A stretch of 28,877 nucleotides of DNA from assembly GCA_029974875.1 (NCBI GenBank), contig JARKQP010000376.1:1-28877 (forward strand). The letters run 5' to 3'. Shown here piece after piece: positions 1 to 6,941 of this stretch. Under the pieces are notes generated by a model. The model saw nothing but the letters and a program-made list of their open reading frames with translations. It searched no databases and had not been told where the DNA came from. Numbering within the stretch: the stretch's first letter is position 1; the number at the start of each line of letters is the position of its first letter. A program made the position numbers and the translations under genes. Origin of the DNA: Mobilitalea sp. Lineage in GTDB: Bacteria > Bacillota_A > Clostridia > Lachnospirales > Lachnospiraceae.

Positions 1-1
1 T

Positions 2-190
2 GCAAAAAAGGCGGCGGAGTGGGGCAAGGATTTGCCCCTTGTGATGGTCAGCAACCATCCCCAGTATGCAATGGAGGGAATCCGCCTGAAGGTGCGGCAC
101 TATATTTTATTCCCGCTGGAGCAGGAGGACATCCGGGAAGCCCTGCAAAGAGTAGGATTGGGGGTGGGGAAGGGATGGAAAGAATCCTGA
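2..190 (+). CDS. Receiver-like (CheY/LytTR-type) protein, C-terminal end only
   Basis: An open frame enters from the left edge and ends at TGA 188-190. Its 62 visible residues look like the last third of a response-regulator receiver domain: a beta4-like stretch (LPLVMVSNHPQYAMEGIRLK) followed by beta5/alpha5 (HYILFPLEQEDIREALQRV), in the style of LytTR-family receivers (known pattern: VTAHxEYAxEAF, then YLLKPF). The Lys that normally precedes the Pro in YLLKP is Phe here, so canonical phospho-signalling is doubtful. No output domain follows, so it is a stand-alone receiver or a truncated protein. It overlaps the next gene by 16 nt, which suggests translational coupling. The start lies outside the window. 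Confidence 0.6.
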   Translation, partial: AKKAAEWGKDLPLVMVSNHPQYAMEGIRLKVRHYILFPLEQEDIREALQRVGLGVGKGWKES

Positions 191-534
191 TTTTTGACAG
201 ATCCAGGGAGGATGGCAATGCGCTGGCACAGGCCCTGCGTTCTTTGCTGGGAGTTGTGACGATTTCTTTGCACGACCCGGAGGAAGTCTTTTTTGAAAGC
301 CTGCCGGAGGATATGGACATAGCCTTCTTTACACTCGCTGGGATGTATGATGCGGAAGCCGCCCGGAAGTTTGGCACACTCCATAAGGACGTGCCCATGG
401 TGGTAGTCAGCGACAGCAACGAATATGGTATCCTGTCCTGGAGCCTTGGGAGCTGTTACTATCTGCTGCGGCCCTTCGGGGAAAAGGAACTGCCTCTGGC
501 GATCCAAAGATACCGGACTTTTTGCGAAGGATAA
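175..534 (+). CDS. Degenerate stand-alone receiver-domain protein
   Basis: 119 residues. ATG 175 was chosen because a G-rich ribosome site (GGGGAAGGG) sits just before it and the protein then begins with a receiver beta1 strand (MERILIFD, D8). The fold pattern is complete: an acidic residue after beta1, beta3 DIAFFTLAGM (48-57), beta4 VPMVVVSDS (S79), beta5 YYLLRPF (95-101). The phospho-acceptor Asp expected at about residue 53 is Thr, and the conserved Lys before Pro100 is Arg. It is therefore probably a pseudo-receiver that cannot be phosphorylated in the usual way. There is no DNA-binding domain. It overlaps the preceding receiver-like gene and lies 15 nt before the SARP-type regulator, so it may modulate that regulator by protein contact (inference). 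An in-frame extension back to 19 is open, but that stretch is explained by the overlapping upstream gene. Confidence 0.7.
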   Translation: MERILIFDRSREDGNALAQALRSLLGVVTISLHDPEEVFFESLPEDMDIAFFTLAGMYDAEAARKFGTLHKDVPMVVVSDSNEYGILSWSLGSCYYLLRPFGEKELPLAIQRYRTFCEG

Positions 535-549
535 GAAAGGAGAACTCCT

Positions 550-3300
550 TTGAGTGAGAAAATTCTTGATTCAAAAATTCAAATGCCAGTCAGGTTCCGG
601 GGGCTTATTGAACGGAAGGAATTATGGGAAGAGCTGAGGGAACACCCGGAAAAGGTTGTGATCCTTAATGCCGGTGCCGGTTTCGGAAAGACCATGCTGC
701 TGACTTATTATGCTGAAATGACCCAGGATAAATGTGCATGGTACCATTTGGGCTCCTTGGACAACGATCTCATGACCTTTATTAAGTATTTGTCCTGCTC
801 CCTGGGGAAGATTCTCCCTGGCTTCAATTTTTCCTATGAAAAATTTTCACAAGAAAATAAGGAGGACCGGTGCGGCCATGAATTAGTGGAGCAGCTGGCC
901 AATGAATTTGCGATCCGTCTGTCCCAGTTTTCAGATTCGGACATTTCAATACTTCTGGATGATTTTCAAGAAATTAACAACGAGGAAATCTATCATTTCC
1001 TTTCTGTTTTAATTAATAATACGGCTAATAATATCCGGATATTCCTGGCAACGAAGGGGGCATTTCCCCAATTTTTGGCGCGCTACCTGCTTCAGGGGGG
1101 TGCAGTCATGCTGGGTGACAGGCGGCTGGCTTTTAACCGCAGTGAGGTCATCAGGATTTTAGATAATATAGGGACCTTAAGTGATGTGGATCAATGTGCA
1201 GACTTTCTCTTAGATTACACGGAGGGATGGCCTGCAGGGGTAACTGCCATTGCCCTGTCCTTAAAAAACGAACGCAGGGCTTTGGACCAGGAGGAAATCA
1301 CCGCCCTGTGCAGGGAGTCCAAGGTTTATGATTATGTTATGTATGAAATATTTAAAAAATTGCCCTATGATATCCAGACCTTTCTGGTCCATACATCAGT
1401 CCTGGATATTTTGAGCGTGGATCTGTGCAATGCGGTCATGAAGACGGCATCGGCAAAGAGTACCCTGGATTATTTGGTGCAGGAGAATGTTTTTGTGCTG
1501 ATGCTGAGGGGAAAGGGAAATGTGTACCGTTACCACTCTATTTTCAAGGACTATTTAAGAAACCAGATCAGTAGGGAGGCAGAGCTGGACATATTTAAAA
1601 AAGCGTCGGTTTACTGCCTGAATAAAGGGGATTATGAGCAGGCTGTGGAATACGCTATTTCCTGCAATGACGGTGAATTGATGCAGACAGCCTTTGAGCA
1701 GGCCGGACGCCAGATGATGCTACAGGGGGAAAACCGTATCCTGGGCCGGTGGATTGATTTTTTGATGGAGGCAGGAGTGGAGCTGTCGGCTAAAACGAAC
1801 AGGATCCTGTCAGGCTACTACTATTCCTTAGAGGACGGGGTAAGGGCTTATGAATTCATAGAATGTGCCTGCAGTGGATTTTGGGCGGAGGAAAATGAGA
1901 ATGAATATGTGGAATCCATGCTAAAGAAAATTGATTATTTGGAAGCGCAGCAGGAGCTTGACCTGTGCTTAGAGGAAGCAAAGAAAGCATTTACTTTGGT
2001 GAAACGCAAATACGGCATAAACTGGTATAGGCTCCAAAGCAGGACGATGGAGCTTCATCTGCTGCTTTACCAGGAAAAGGAGGCTATAGCGGTTGCGGAG
2101 GAAATCAGGAATGGCAGCATGCTCTATGTAAGAAAGGATGAAAAAGAGGCAGCAGCCATCCGTGAGGATGCGGAGAAGGTCCACAAACAGGGCCAATGCC
2201 ACCTCCAGGAAGGAGAACCGGAGGGGGAGGCAGTTATCCTGGCCTCCAGGGTGCTTACGGATTATTGCAATTGGTGTAATATTCATGCCCTGTATTTGAA
2301 AGGGGAGGAGAGTGCGGCCTTTTCGCTGGCAGAGCCATACCTCGGGGATTTGGAAGGGGAAAATATCCTGAGAGGCTTTATCCGGGTAGTAGGATGTATT
2401 CTGCTGCTCCATCAAAACAGGGATGAGGAAGCGGGGAGCCTGGCGGCGTGGACAGGTAATTATTTCTACCAGGAGCATGTCCGCCTGCCTAAGCTGGTCA
2501 GGGAAGACTTAAGCCTGATCCTGGATACCTATAAGCTGGCCATAAACCGGAGGGAAGGCAGCAGGGTATACATGAAATGCTTTCATGGCGGTGCCATCTA
2601 TATCGATAAGAGGGAGAAGGCTGTCAGGTGGAGGACAAAGAAGACCTTTGAGCTCTTCGCATATCTCTTTGAGAACCAGGGGAAGGCTGTCCAGAAGGAT
2701 AAGGTCATAGATGCCTTATGGCCGGAGGTACCCTACGATAAAGCCTGTATTTTGTTCCATACCACCCTGTCCTATCTGAGGAAAACGCTGACGGAGAATG
2801 AGCTGGCGGATTTGCTGCAGGGCAGGAAAGGCGGATACCGGATCCAAACCGGCCATATGGATACGGATTACAATGAATTAATGGATATTTACCGGAAGGT
2901 ACAGGATAGGAATTTCCAGGAAATAGGCAGGCTGGAGGAATTCGTAGAGCTGTACCATAGCCCCTATTTTAACAGTATCTGCAGTGAATGGATCGTAAGC
3001 AGCCAGGAGCAGCTGGAGAGGATCTATGTTTATTGCGGCCGTGAGATTGCGGGTGAGCTGATACAAAACCAGAAATACCATGAAAGCATACCGATCCTGA
3101 ATAAAATACTGGAATTGGATCCCTACAGCGAGGAAATCCTGTCCCTGCTGATGGAAGCCTGCGCCTCCCTGGGAGATATGAAAACAGTAAGGAAAGCCTA
3201 TGAAGGAGCTGCCAGGAGATTCCAGGAGGAGCTGGGCAGTGAGCTGGGAAGCCATGTAAAGGAGCTGTTTTGGGAGCTGGTCGGGAGCAAGGAAGGCTAA
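550..3300 (+). CDS. STAND ATPase transcriptional regulator with SARP-type (wHTH + BTAD) C-terminus
   Basis: 916 residues. The start is TTG 550, with AAAGGAG at 536-542. The N-terminus resembles MalT/LuxR-family STAND NTPases: an R-x-x-L-I-E-R motif near 17-22, Walker A GAGFGKT (42-48), Walker B ISILLDDF (132-139). A long helical, TPR-like middle follows. From about residue 675 there is an OmpR/SARP-like winged helix (RTKKTFELFAYLFENQGKAV, DALWPEVPYDKA, TLSYLRKTL, GGYRI). From about 770 there is a bacterial transcriptional activation domain (BTAD), with tetratricopeptide-like helices to the end. In known families the NTPase integrates a ligand or protein signal and the wHTH binds direct repeats in promoters. 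It lies directly upstream of the CIS genes, 13 nt before the ATPase gene, and is the obvious candidate activator of the cluster. A matching pair of direct repeats lies at 6773-6790. Confidence 0.85.
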   Translation: MSEKILDSKIQMPVRFRGLIERKELWEELREHPEKVVILNAGAGFGKTMLLTYYAEMTQDKCAWYHLGSLDNDLMTFIKYLSCSLGKILPGFNFSYEKFSQENKEDRCGHELVEQLANEFAIRLSQFSDSDISILLDDFQEINNEEIYHFLSVLINNTANNIRIFLATKGAFPQFLARYLLQGGAVMLGDRRLAFNRSEVIRILDNIGTLSDVDQCADFLLDYTEGWPAGVTAIALSLKNERRALDQEEITALCRESKVYDYVMYEIFKKLPYDIQTFLVHTSVLDILSVDLCNAVMKTASAKSTLDYLVQENVFVLMLRGKGNVYRYHSIFKDYLRNQISREAELDIFKKASVYCLNKGDYEQAVEYAISCNDGELMQTAFEQAGRQMMLQGENRILGRWIDFLMEAGVELSAKTNRILSGYYYSLEDGVRAYEFIECACSGFWAEENENEYVESMLKKIDYLEAQQELDLCLEEAKKAFTLVKRKYGINWYRLQSRTMELHLLLYQEKEAIAVAEEIRNGSMLYVRKDEKEAAAIREDAEKVHKQGQCHLQEGEPEGEAVILASRVLTDYCNWCNIHALYLKGEESAAFSLAEPYLGDLEGENILRGFIRVVGCILLLHQNRDEEAGSLAAWTGNYFYQEHVRLPKLVREDLSLILDTYKLAINRREGSRVYMKCFHGGAIYIDKREKAVRWRTKKTFELFAYLFENQGKAVQKDKVIDALWPEVPYDKACILFHTTLSYLRKTLTENELADLLQGRKGGYRIQTGHMDTDYNELMDIYRKVQDRNFQEIGRLEEFVELYHSPYFNSICSEWIVSSQEQLERIYVYCGREIAGELIQNQKYHESIPILNKILELDPYSEEILSLLMEACASLGDMKTVRKAYEGAARRFQEELGSELGSHVKELFWELVGSKEG

Positions 3301-3313
3301 AGGAGGAGGCCAT

Positions 3314-5518
3314 ATGGAGCATAGTGAGGAGTTTTACCGGGATTACATAGAATATCGGGAGGAATTGGTGCTGCTTGGCAGGTGCTACGCGGCGGATTTT
3401 CTCCGCCGGGAGGAGCAGTCTGGCGAAGAGGGCTCCTTAAGGCAGCATTTGCAGCAGGACACGGTTTTGCGCAGTGAAGTACAAAATTTCCTGAAAGGGG
3501 CGGACTGCGCCCTGATAACGGAGCTGGAAGGGCGGCTGGCAAAGAAGGCGGAAAACAGCAGAAAAAAGGGAAGCTTCCTTCCCTTTGAACATGCTTGCCG
3601 TGTATTTGCGCTGGATGGGTTTGAACGCTTTTGCGTTTTGATGATGTTTACGGCGCAGCTTAATATGAATTTTGAAAAATTATATGCCTACATGAACAAT
3701 GACTGGAAGAAGAATACCTTAACGGCCGGACTGCTGATGGATATGTACAGAAATCTATATGGCGGGCGGGGCAAGGCTGCAGCTGACCTGCATACGTATT
3801 TTTCCGAAAACTCGAAGCTGATGAGGCATTTTTTTGATTTTATGCCCGGGAATATTTATTTTTTGGCAGGGCAATTGGAATGGAAACCGGTTTTGCTCCG
3901 CTTTTTGTGGGAGGGAAGGCTGGAATTTTACCGGCCCTACGGTACCAGGGCATATCATTTGCCGGAGGGGGAGCTGCCAAGGCTTTATCTGGAAAAGCAG
4001 CCTTACAAGCAAATGCTCCGGTATCTGCCCCATGCTGTGGCAGACAAAACCACGGTCTTTTACCTGTATGGCCTGCCGGGGATCGAAAAAAGGCTGAATG
4101 TCCTGCATTTTGCGAGGGAGATTCGACAGGCTGTGGTATTCCTGGAGCTGGAGGCCTTGGATGGGAGGGAAGACAGGCTGTGGCCACCTGATATTGGACG
4201 TGGAAGGTGGGATTCCCCGGACTGGGGAGACCATAGGATGGTTTCCCAGGTGAGGGAGGTGCTGACCGAGACAATCCTCCACCAGGGTATTCTCTGCATT
4301 TGCTGTAAGGCGGGGGAAACGCTGTATGAGGAACAGAGGAAAAGGCTTGTGGAGGATGTCCTGCTGGCGGTGAGGCGGGAGCTTTCCCTGGTATGCCTGG
4401 TTATGGAGGGCACGAAGAAAGTTAATTTTGATGCAGAAGGAGTGGATGTGCTTCCGGTGGGGATGGATAACATATCCCCGGAGGAGAATCTTCATGTATG
4501 GATGGAGATGGCAAAGGATTATGCCCTGGAGGACCAGGGGAGGCTGAACGAGGTTGCGAATAAATTCCAGATGACCCCGGGAGCGGTCGAAAATATTTTA
4601 AAGGAGGCGCAGGAGGTGTCCCGCTGGGAGGGGTACAGCCATATCCCGGTTTCTGTCCTGGAGCGGGTATGCTTTGAAAAGATAGAACATAATCTTGGCA
4701 GGAAGGCGCAGAAGGTGAGGGTGGTTTACCGGTGGGAGGACCTGATCCTTCCGGAGCTCCAGCGCAGCATGCTAAAAAGAGCCTGTGACCAGGTGAGGTA
4801 TAGATATAAGGTTTTTACGGAATGGGGCTATTCGGAAAAGCTCGCCTATGGAACCGGCCTATCCATGCTTTTTGCAGGAATGCCGGGAACAGGGAAGACG
4901 ATGGCCGCCCAGGTGGTTGCGGGGGAGCTTGGCCTTGAGCTGTATAAGATTGAGCTGCCCTGTGTGGTCAGCAAGTACATTGGGGAAACAGAGCAGAACC
5001 TGAATGAAATATTTGAAGAGGCGAAGAAAAGCCAGGCGATCATCTTCTTTGACGAGGCGGACGTCCTGTTTAGCAAACGGTCGGAGATCAAAGACTCCAA
5101 TGATAAATACAGCAATATGGAGGCAGCGTTCATGCTCCAGAAGATGGAGGAGTATAAGGGCTGCGTCATCCTTGCAACGAACTTCCAGCAAAATATCGAT
5201 GAAGCATTTAAGAGGAGGATTAAATTCCTGATTGATTTTCCTTTTCCTGAGGCGGGATACAGGAGACAGATCTGGAAGAAGGCCTTCCCGGCAAGGCTGC
5301 CTCTGCTCCCGGATATTGACTATGACTTTCTTGCGGAGAGATTTGAATTATCTGGCAGCAATATTAAGAACATCGCCCTTGGGGCGGCGTTTTTGGCGGC
5401 TGCGGAGCCTTCTGCTGTCGGAATGCGCCATATTGTACAGGCGGTGGCAGGGGAGTATGGAAAGAGCGGCAGGAAGCTGTCGAAGGAAGAGCTTGGGGAA
5501 TATTTTATGTTTGCATAG
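3314..5518 (+). CDS. CIS-associated AAA+ ATPase (Afp15-like)
   Basis: 734 residues. ATG 3314 is preceded by AAAGGAGGAGG (3300-3310). The first ~480 residues are a helical region without a motif I can name. The C-terminal ~250 residues are a clear AAA+ module: Walker A GMPGTGKT (522-529), Walker B IIFFDEAD (576-583), sensor-1 region VILATNF, and an arginine-finger-like FKRRIKF (about 632-638), followed by the small helical lid. AAA+ ATPases of this type are a hallmark of eCIS/CIS loci (Afp15/Pvc15) and are thought to help particle assembly or cargo loading. In the Afp cluster the ATPase gene is near the 3' end; here it precedes the sheath. The context of regulator upstream and structural genes downstream supports the assignment. 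Confidence 0.88.
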   Translation: MEHSEEFYRDYIEYREELVLLGRCYAADFLRREEQSGEEGSLRQHLQQDTVLRSEVQNFLKGADCALITELEGRLAKKAENSRKKGSFLPFEHACRVFALDGFERFCVLMMFTAQLNMNFEKLYAYMNNDWKKNTLTAGLLMDMYRNLYGGRGKAAADLHTYFSENSKLMRHFFDFMPGNIYFLAGQLEWKPVLLRFLWEGRLEFYRPYGTRAYHLPEGELPRLYLEKQPYKQMLRYLPHAVADKTTVFYLYGLPGIEKRLNVLHFAREIRQAVVFLELEALDGREDRLWPPDIGRGRWDSPDWGDHRMVSQVREVLTETILHQGILCICCKAGETLYEEQRKRLVEDVLLAVRRELSLVCLVMEGTKKVNFDAEGVDVLPVGMDNISPEENLHVWMEMAKDYALEDQGRLNEVANKFQMTPGAVENILKEAQEVSRWEGYSHIPVSVLERVCFEKIEHNLGRKAQKVRVVYRWEDLILPELQRSMLKRACDQVRYRYKVFTEWGYSEKLAYGTGLSMLFAGMPGTGKTMAAQVVAGELGLELYKIELPCVVSKYIGETEQNLNEIFEEAKKSQAIIFFDEADVLFSKRSEIKDSNDKYSNMEAAFMLQKMEEYKGCVILATNFQQNIDEAFKRRIKFLIDFPFPEAGYRRQIWKKAFPARLPLLPDIDYDFLAERFELSGSNIKNIALGAAFLAAAEPSAVGMRHIVQAVAGEYGKSGRKLSKEELGEYFMFA

Positions 5519-5520
5519 GG

Positions 5521-5613
5521 GGAAGTTTGAAAGAAAATCGCTTTCAAACTCTTTATTAAGGCCTATTCACTTTTTGGATAGGTCATCAAAAAGTGAAAGA
5601 CACGGGTGTAAGT
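5521..5613 (+). repeat. Duplicated ~92-bp leader element, copy 1 (two hairpins)
   Basis: This segment recurs at 26982-27072. From 5541 to the ATG the copies agree at 69 of 76 positions, counted by eye. It contains two inverted repeats: GTTTGAAAG/CTTTCAAAC around 5524-5549, and CACTTTTTG/CAAAAAGTG around 5568-5595. Both copies end exactly at the probable ATG of a gene in this operon. It could be a shared leader RNA or a dispersed palindromic element that landed twice. Confidence 0.8.
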
Positions 5614-6519
5614 ATGGAGCATGAAAAAAGAGAGGCGGCTTATGGAATGCAGAGGAAGCAGGCTAAGGGCCTGAAAATGCAGCAGGTCACAAAGGACAAG
5701 GAAGTGCAGGGCTATCTTGGGTTGGAAAGTGAAGAAAGGGAAGGCAGCAAGCCGGTGGAAACCATGAGGATGAAGGGGCCTGGCGGCAGGCTGTCCGTGG
5801 GCATTAACCGGAACCAGGAAATAACCATGTCACTGACCAGCGATACTCCGGGAAACTTGCTCCGGGAAGACCGTTCCTCCTTACGGATGTCAAGCGCGAA
5901 AAGAGTCAGGGAGAACCCGGATAAGGTCTATACCAACAGCCATGATGAGAAAGTAAGCGCTGTGGTATACAAGGATGACTTCGCCAAAAGTCCGAAAAAT
6001 TTAATCAAAAGCTTAAAGTCTGCCATGGAAGGAAAGGAAAATATTGTGGCGGATACGGTTATGCCCTTTCTCTCCACCGAAAAGGAGAAGGAAACCAAAA
6101 GGGAGCTAGAGCAATACCTCAGGAGCTGTCTGGAGGAAGGAAAGACGGAGGGCTACCGATGGGCGAAGGAGGAATACGGGCAGCTGGCCGAAAGGATTGC
6201 CTGGAAGGAAAGGGAGGAGCAGGGGTTGGTCCATAACCTGGAAGCCCAGGCAGGGAAGATGAAGGAAGAGGCAAAGCGGCTTGCAATAGAATTTTCAAGA
6301 AAGAGCACCCTATGGCAGCAGGAGCCCCTGTGGGAAGATGGGGATGACGGAGAAGGGGACAATGGTAAGGGGGACGGTAAAGGAAATGGCAAAGAAAGAG
6401 ATGGAGAGAAGACCAGCAGCAAGGGAGAGGCTGGAGAGGAAAAGGATATAAAAGGAGAGGATATAAAGGGGAAGGAAGAGGATGAAAAGGAAGGAAAGGG
6501 AGATGAAGGAGCCGATTAA
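5614..6519 (+). CDS. Unrecognised charged protein between AAA+ ATPase and sheath
   Basis: 301 residues from ATG 5614, chosen because a weak GGGTG ribosome site precedes it and the sequence just upstream is the duplicated leader. GTG 5593 is possible and would add seven leader-encoded residues. I do not recognise a family. Residues 1-230 are very charged, with predicted helix in the last part (KEKETKRELEQYLRSCLEEG onward) and few hydrophobic runs. Roughly the last 60 residues are low-complexity Gly/Glu/Lys/Asp (GDDGEGDNGKGDGKGNGK region) and probably disordered. There is no signal peptide or membrane segment. Its location between the ATPase and the sheath suggests a CIS-specific assembly factor, chaperone or cargo (inference only). 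Confidence 0.7.
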   Translation: MEHEKREAAYGMQRKQAKGLKMQQVTKDKEVQGYLGLESEEREGSKPVETMRMKGPGGRLSVGINRNQEITMSLTSDTPGNLLREDRSSLRMSSAKRVRENPDKVYTNSHDEKVSAVVYKDDFAKSPKNLIKSLKSAMEGKENIVADTVMPFLSTEKEKETKRELEQYLRSCLEEGKTEGYRWAKEEYGQLAERIAWKEREEQGLVHNLEAQAGKMKEEAKRLAIEFSRKSTLWQQEPLWEDGDDGEGDNGKGDGKGNGKERDGEKTSSKGEAGEEKDIKGEDIKGKEEDEKEGKGDEGAD

Positions 6520-6540
6520 AAAGAAGCGGCAAAAAATGAG

Positions 6541-6694
6541 CCAATGGATTTTAGCCAATGGATTTTAGCTAGTGAATTTTAGTTAGTGAATTTTAGTTAG
6601 TGGATTTTAGTTAGTGGATTTTAGCCAGCAGATTCGAGCCAGCGGATTTGAGCTAGTGGATTTGAGCTAGTGGACTTGAGGCAGCGGATTATAG
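6541..6694 (+). repeat. 14-bp tandem repeat, 11 units
   Basis: Eleven consecutive 14-bp units in perfect phase, approximate consensus YYAGYGGATTTTAG. The first two units are identical (CCAATGGATTTTAG) and later ones drift (TTAGTGAATTTTAG, CCAGCGGATTTGAG, GCAGCGGATTATAG). The period is not a multiple of three and no gene covers it. It fills the 5' part of the gene-free stretch 6520-6941 and could act as protein-binding iterons, a spacer, or a slippage-prone minisatellite. Confidence 0.9.
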
Positions 6695-6772
6695 AAGGGA
6701 AAACACAGCAAAGATGGAAAAAATTCTACAAAAAAGCAAAAAAACCTTTGTTTTATGTCAAAAGGAGACATC

Positions 6773-6807
6773 TTGTTAAGAAATTGTTAAGAATCACAAT
6801 TTAAGAT
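6773..6807 (+). promoter_or_regulatory. Candidate SARP operator: TTGTTAA direct repeat at 11-bp pitch, with -10-like TAAGAT
   Basis: TTGTTAAGAAA (6773-6783) is followed immediately by TTGTTAAGAAT (6784-6794), i.e. heptamers TTGTTAA separated by 4 bp, one helical turn apart. SARP-family activators are known to bind heptameric direct repeats with 11-bp periodicity overlapping the -35 region. TAAGAT at 6802-6807 could serve as a -10 element. The site lies about 150 bp upstream of the sheath gene, and a SARP-type regulator is encoded at 550-3300. The link between the two is an inference. Confidence 0.45.
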
Positions 6808-6811
6808 GGAA

Positions 6812-6841
6812 TTGACAAAAATGAGTAGTACTTGTTTTCAT
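6812..6841 (+). promoter_or_regulatory. Alternative sigma-A-like promoter upstream of sheath
   Basis: A consensus -35 TTGACA (6812-6817) is followed after 18 bp by TTTCAT (6836-6841), which matches 4 of 6 bases of TATAAT. The -35 is perfect but the -10 is weak, so it may need an activator or may not be used. Confidence 0.3.
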
Positions 6842-6878
6842 CAACAATTCTTATCCAGAAAGGGGGTATCCAGTTTCG

Positions 6879-6924
6879 TGGATCACGTCCGGCGAAAGGA
6901 ACGCTATAGTGACAAGGTGATCCA
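6879..6924 (+). promoter_or_regulatory. Leader hairpin just upstream of the sheath ribosome site
   Basis: TGGATCAC (6879-6886) and GTGATCCA (6917-6924) form a perfect 8-bp inverted repeat enclosing 30 nt. The 3' arm ends two nt before the AGGA that is the best ribosome-site candidate for the sheath ATG at 6942. The enclosed loop can form a smaller stem (CGTCC with GGAACG, one bulge). I could not match it to a known riboswitch. It might control sheath translation or mRNA stability, or be a DNA operator. Confidence 0.4.
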
Positions 6925-6941
6925 TCAGGAATTGGGATAAT

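Noticed and set aside
19..174. Extension of the degenerate receiver protein back to position 19
   Set aside because: This frame is out of register with the clear receiver-like coding of the overlapping gene ending at 190, and its composition (Gly/Pro-rich) is not protein-like.
3755..4495. Minus-strand 246-codon frame inside the AAA+ gene
   Set aside because: No recognisable protein, no ribosome site, and it lies wholly within a convincing + strand gene.
6119..6544. Minus-strand Pro/Leu-rich frame
   Set aside because: It arises from the low-complexity Gly/Glu/Lys tail of the + strand gene.
6541..6694. CRISPR array
   Set aside because: The repeat units are 14 bp and directly adjacent with no spacers; no cas genes are present. 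The same holds for the 9-bp array at 17045-17204.
6861..6941. Known riboswitch (c-di-GMP, ZTP, preQ1 and others considered)
   Set aside because: Only one clear stem is visible and the conserved loop sequences of these classes are not present, so it is listed only as a hairpin.
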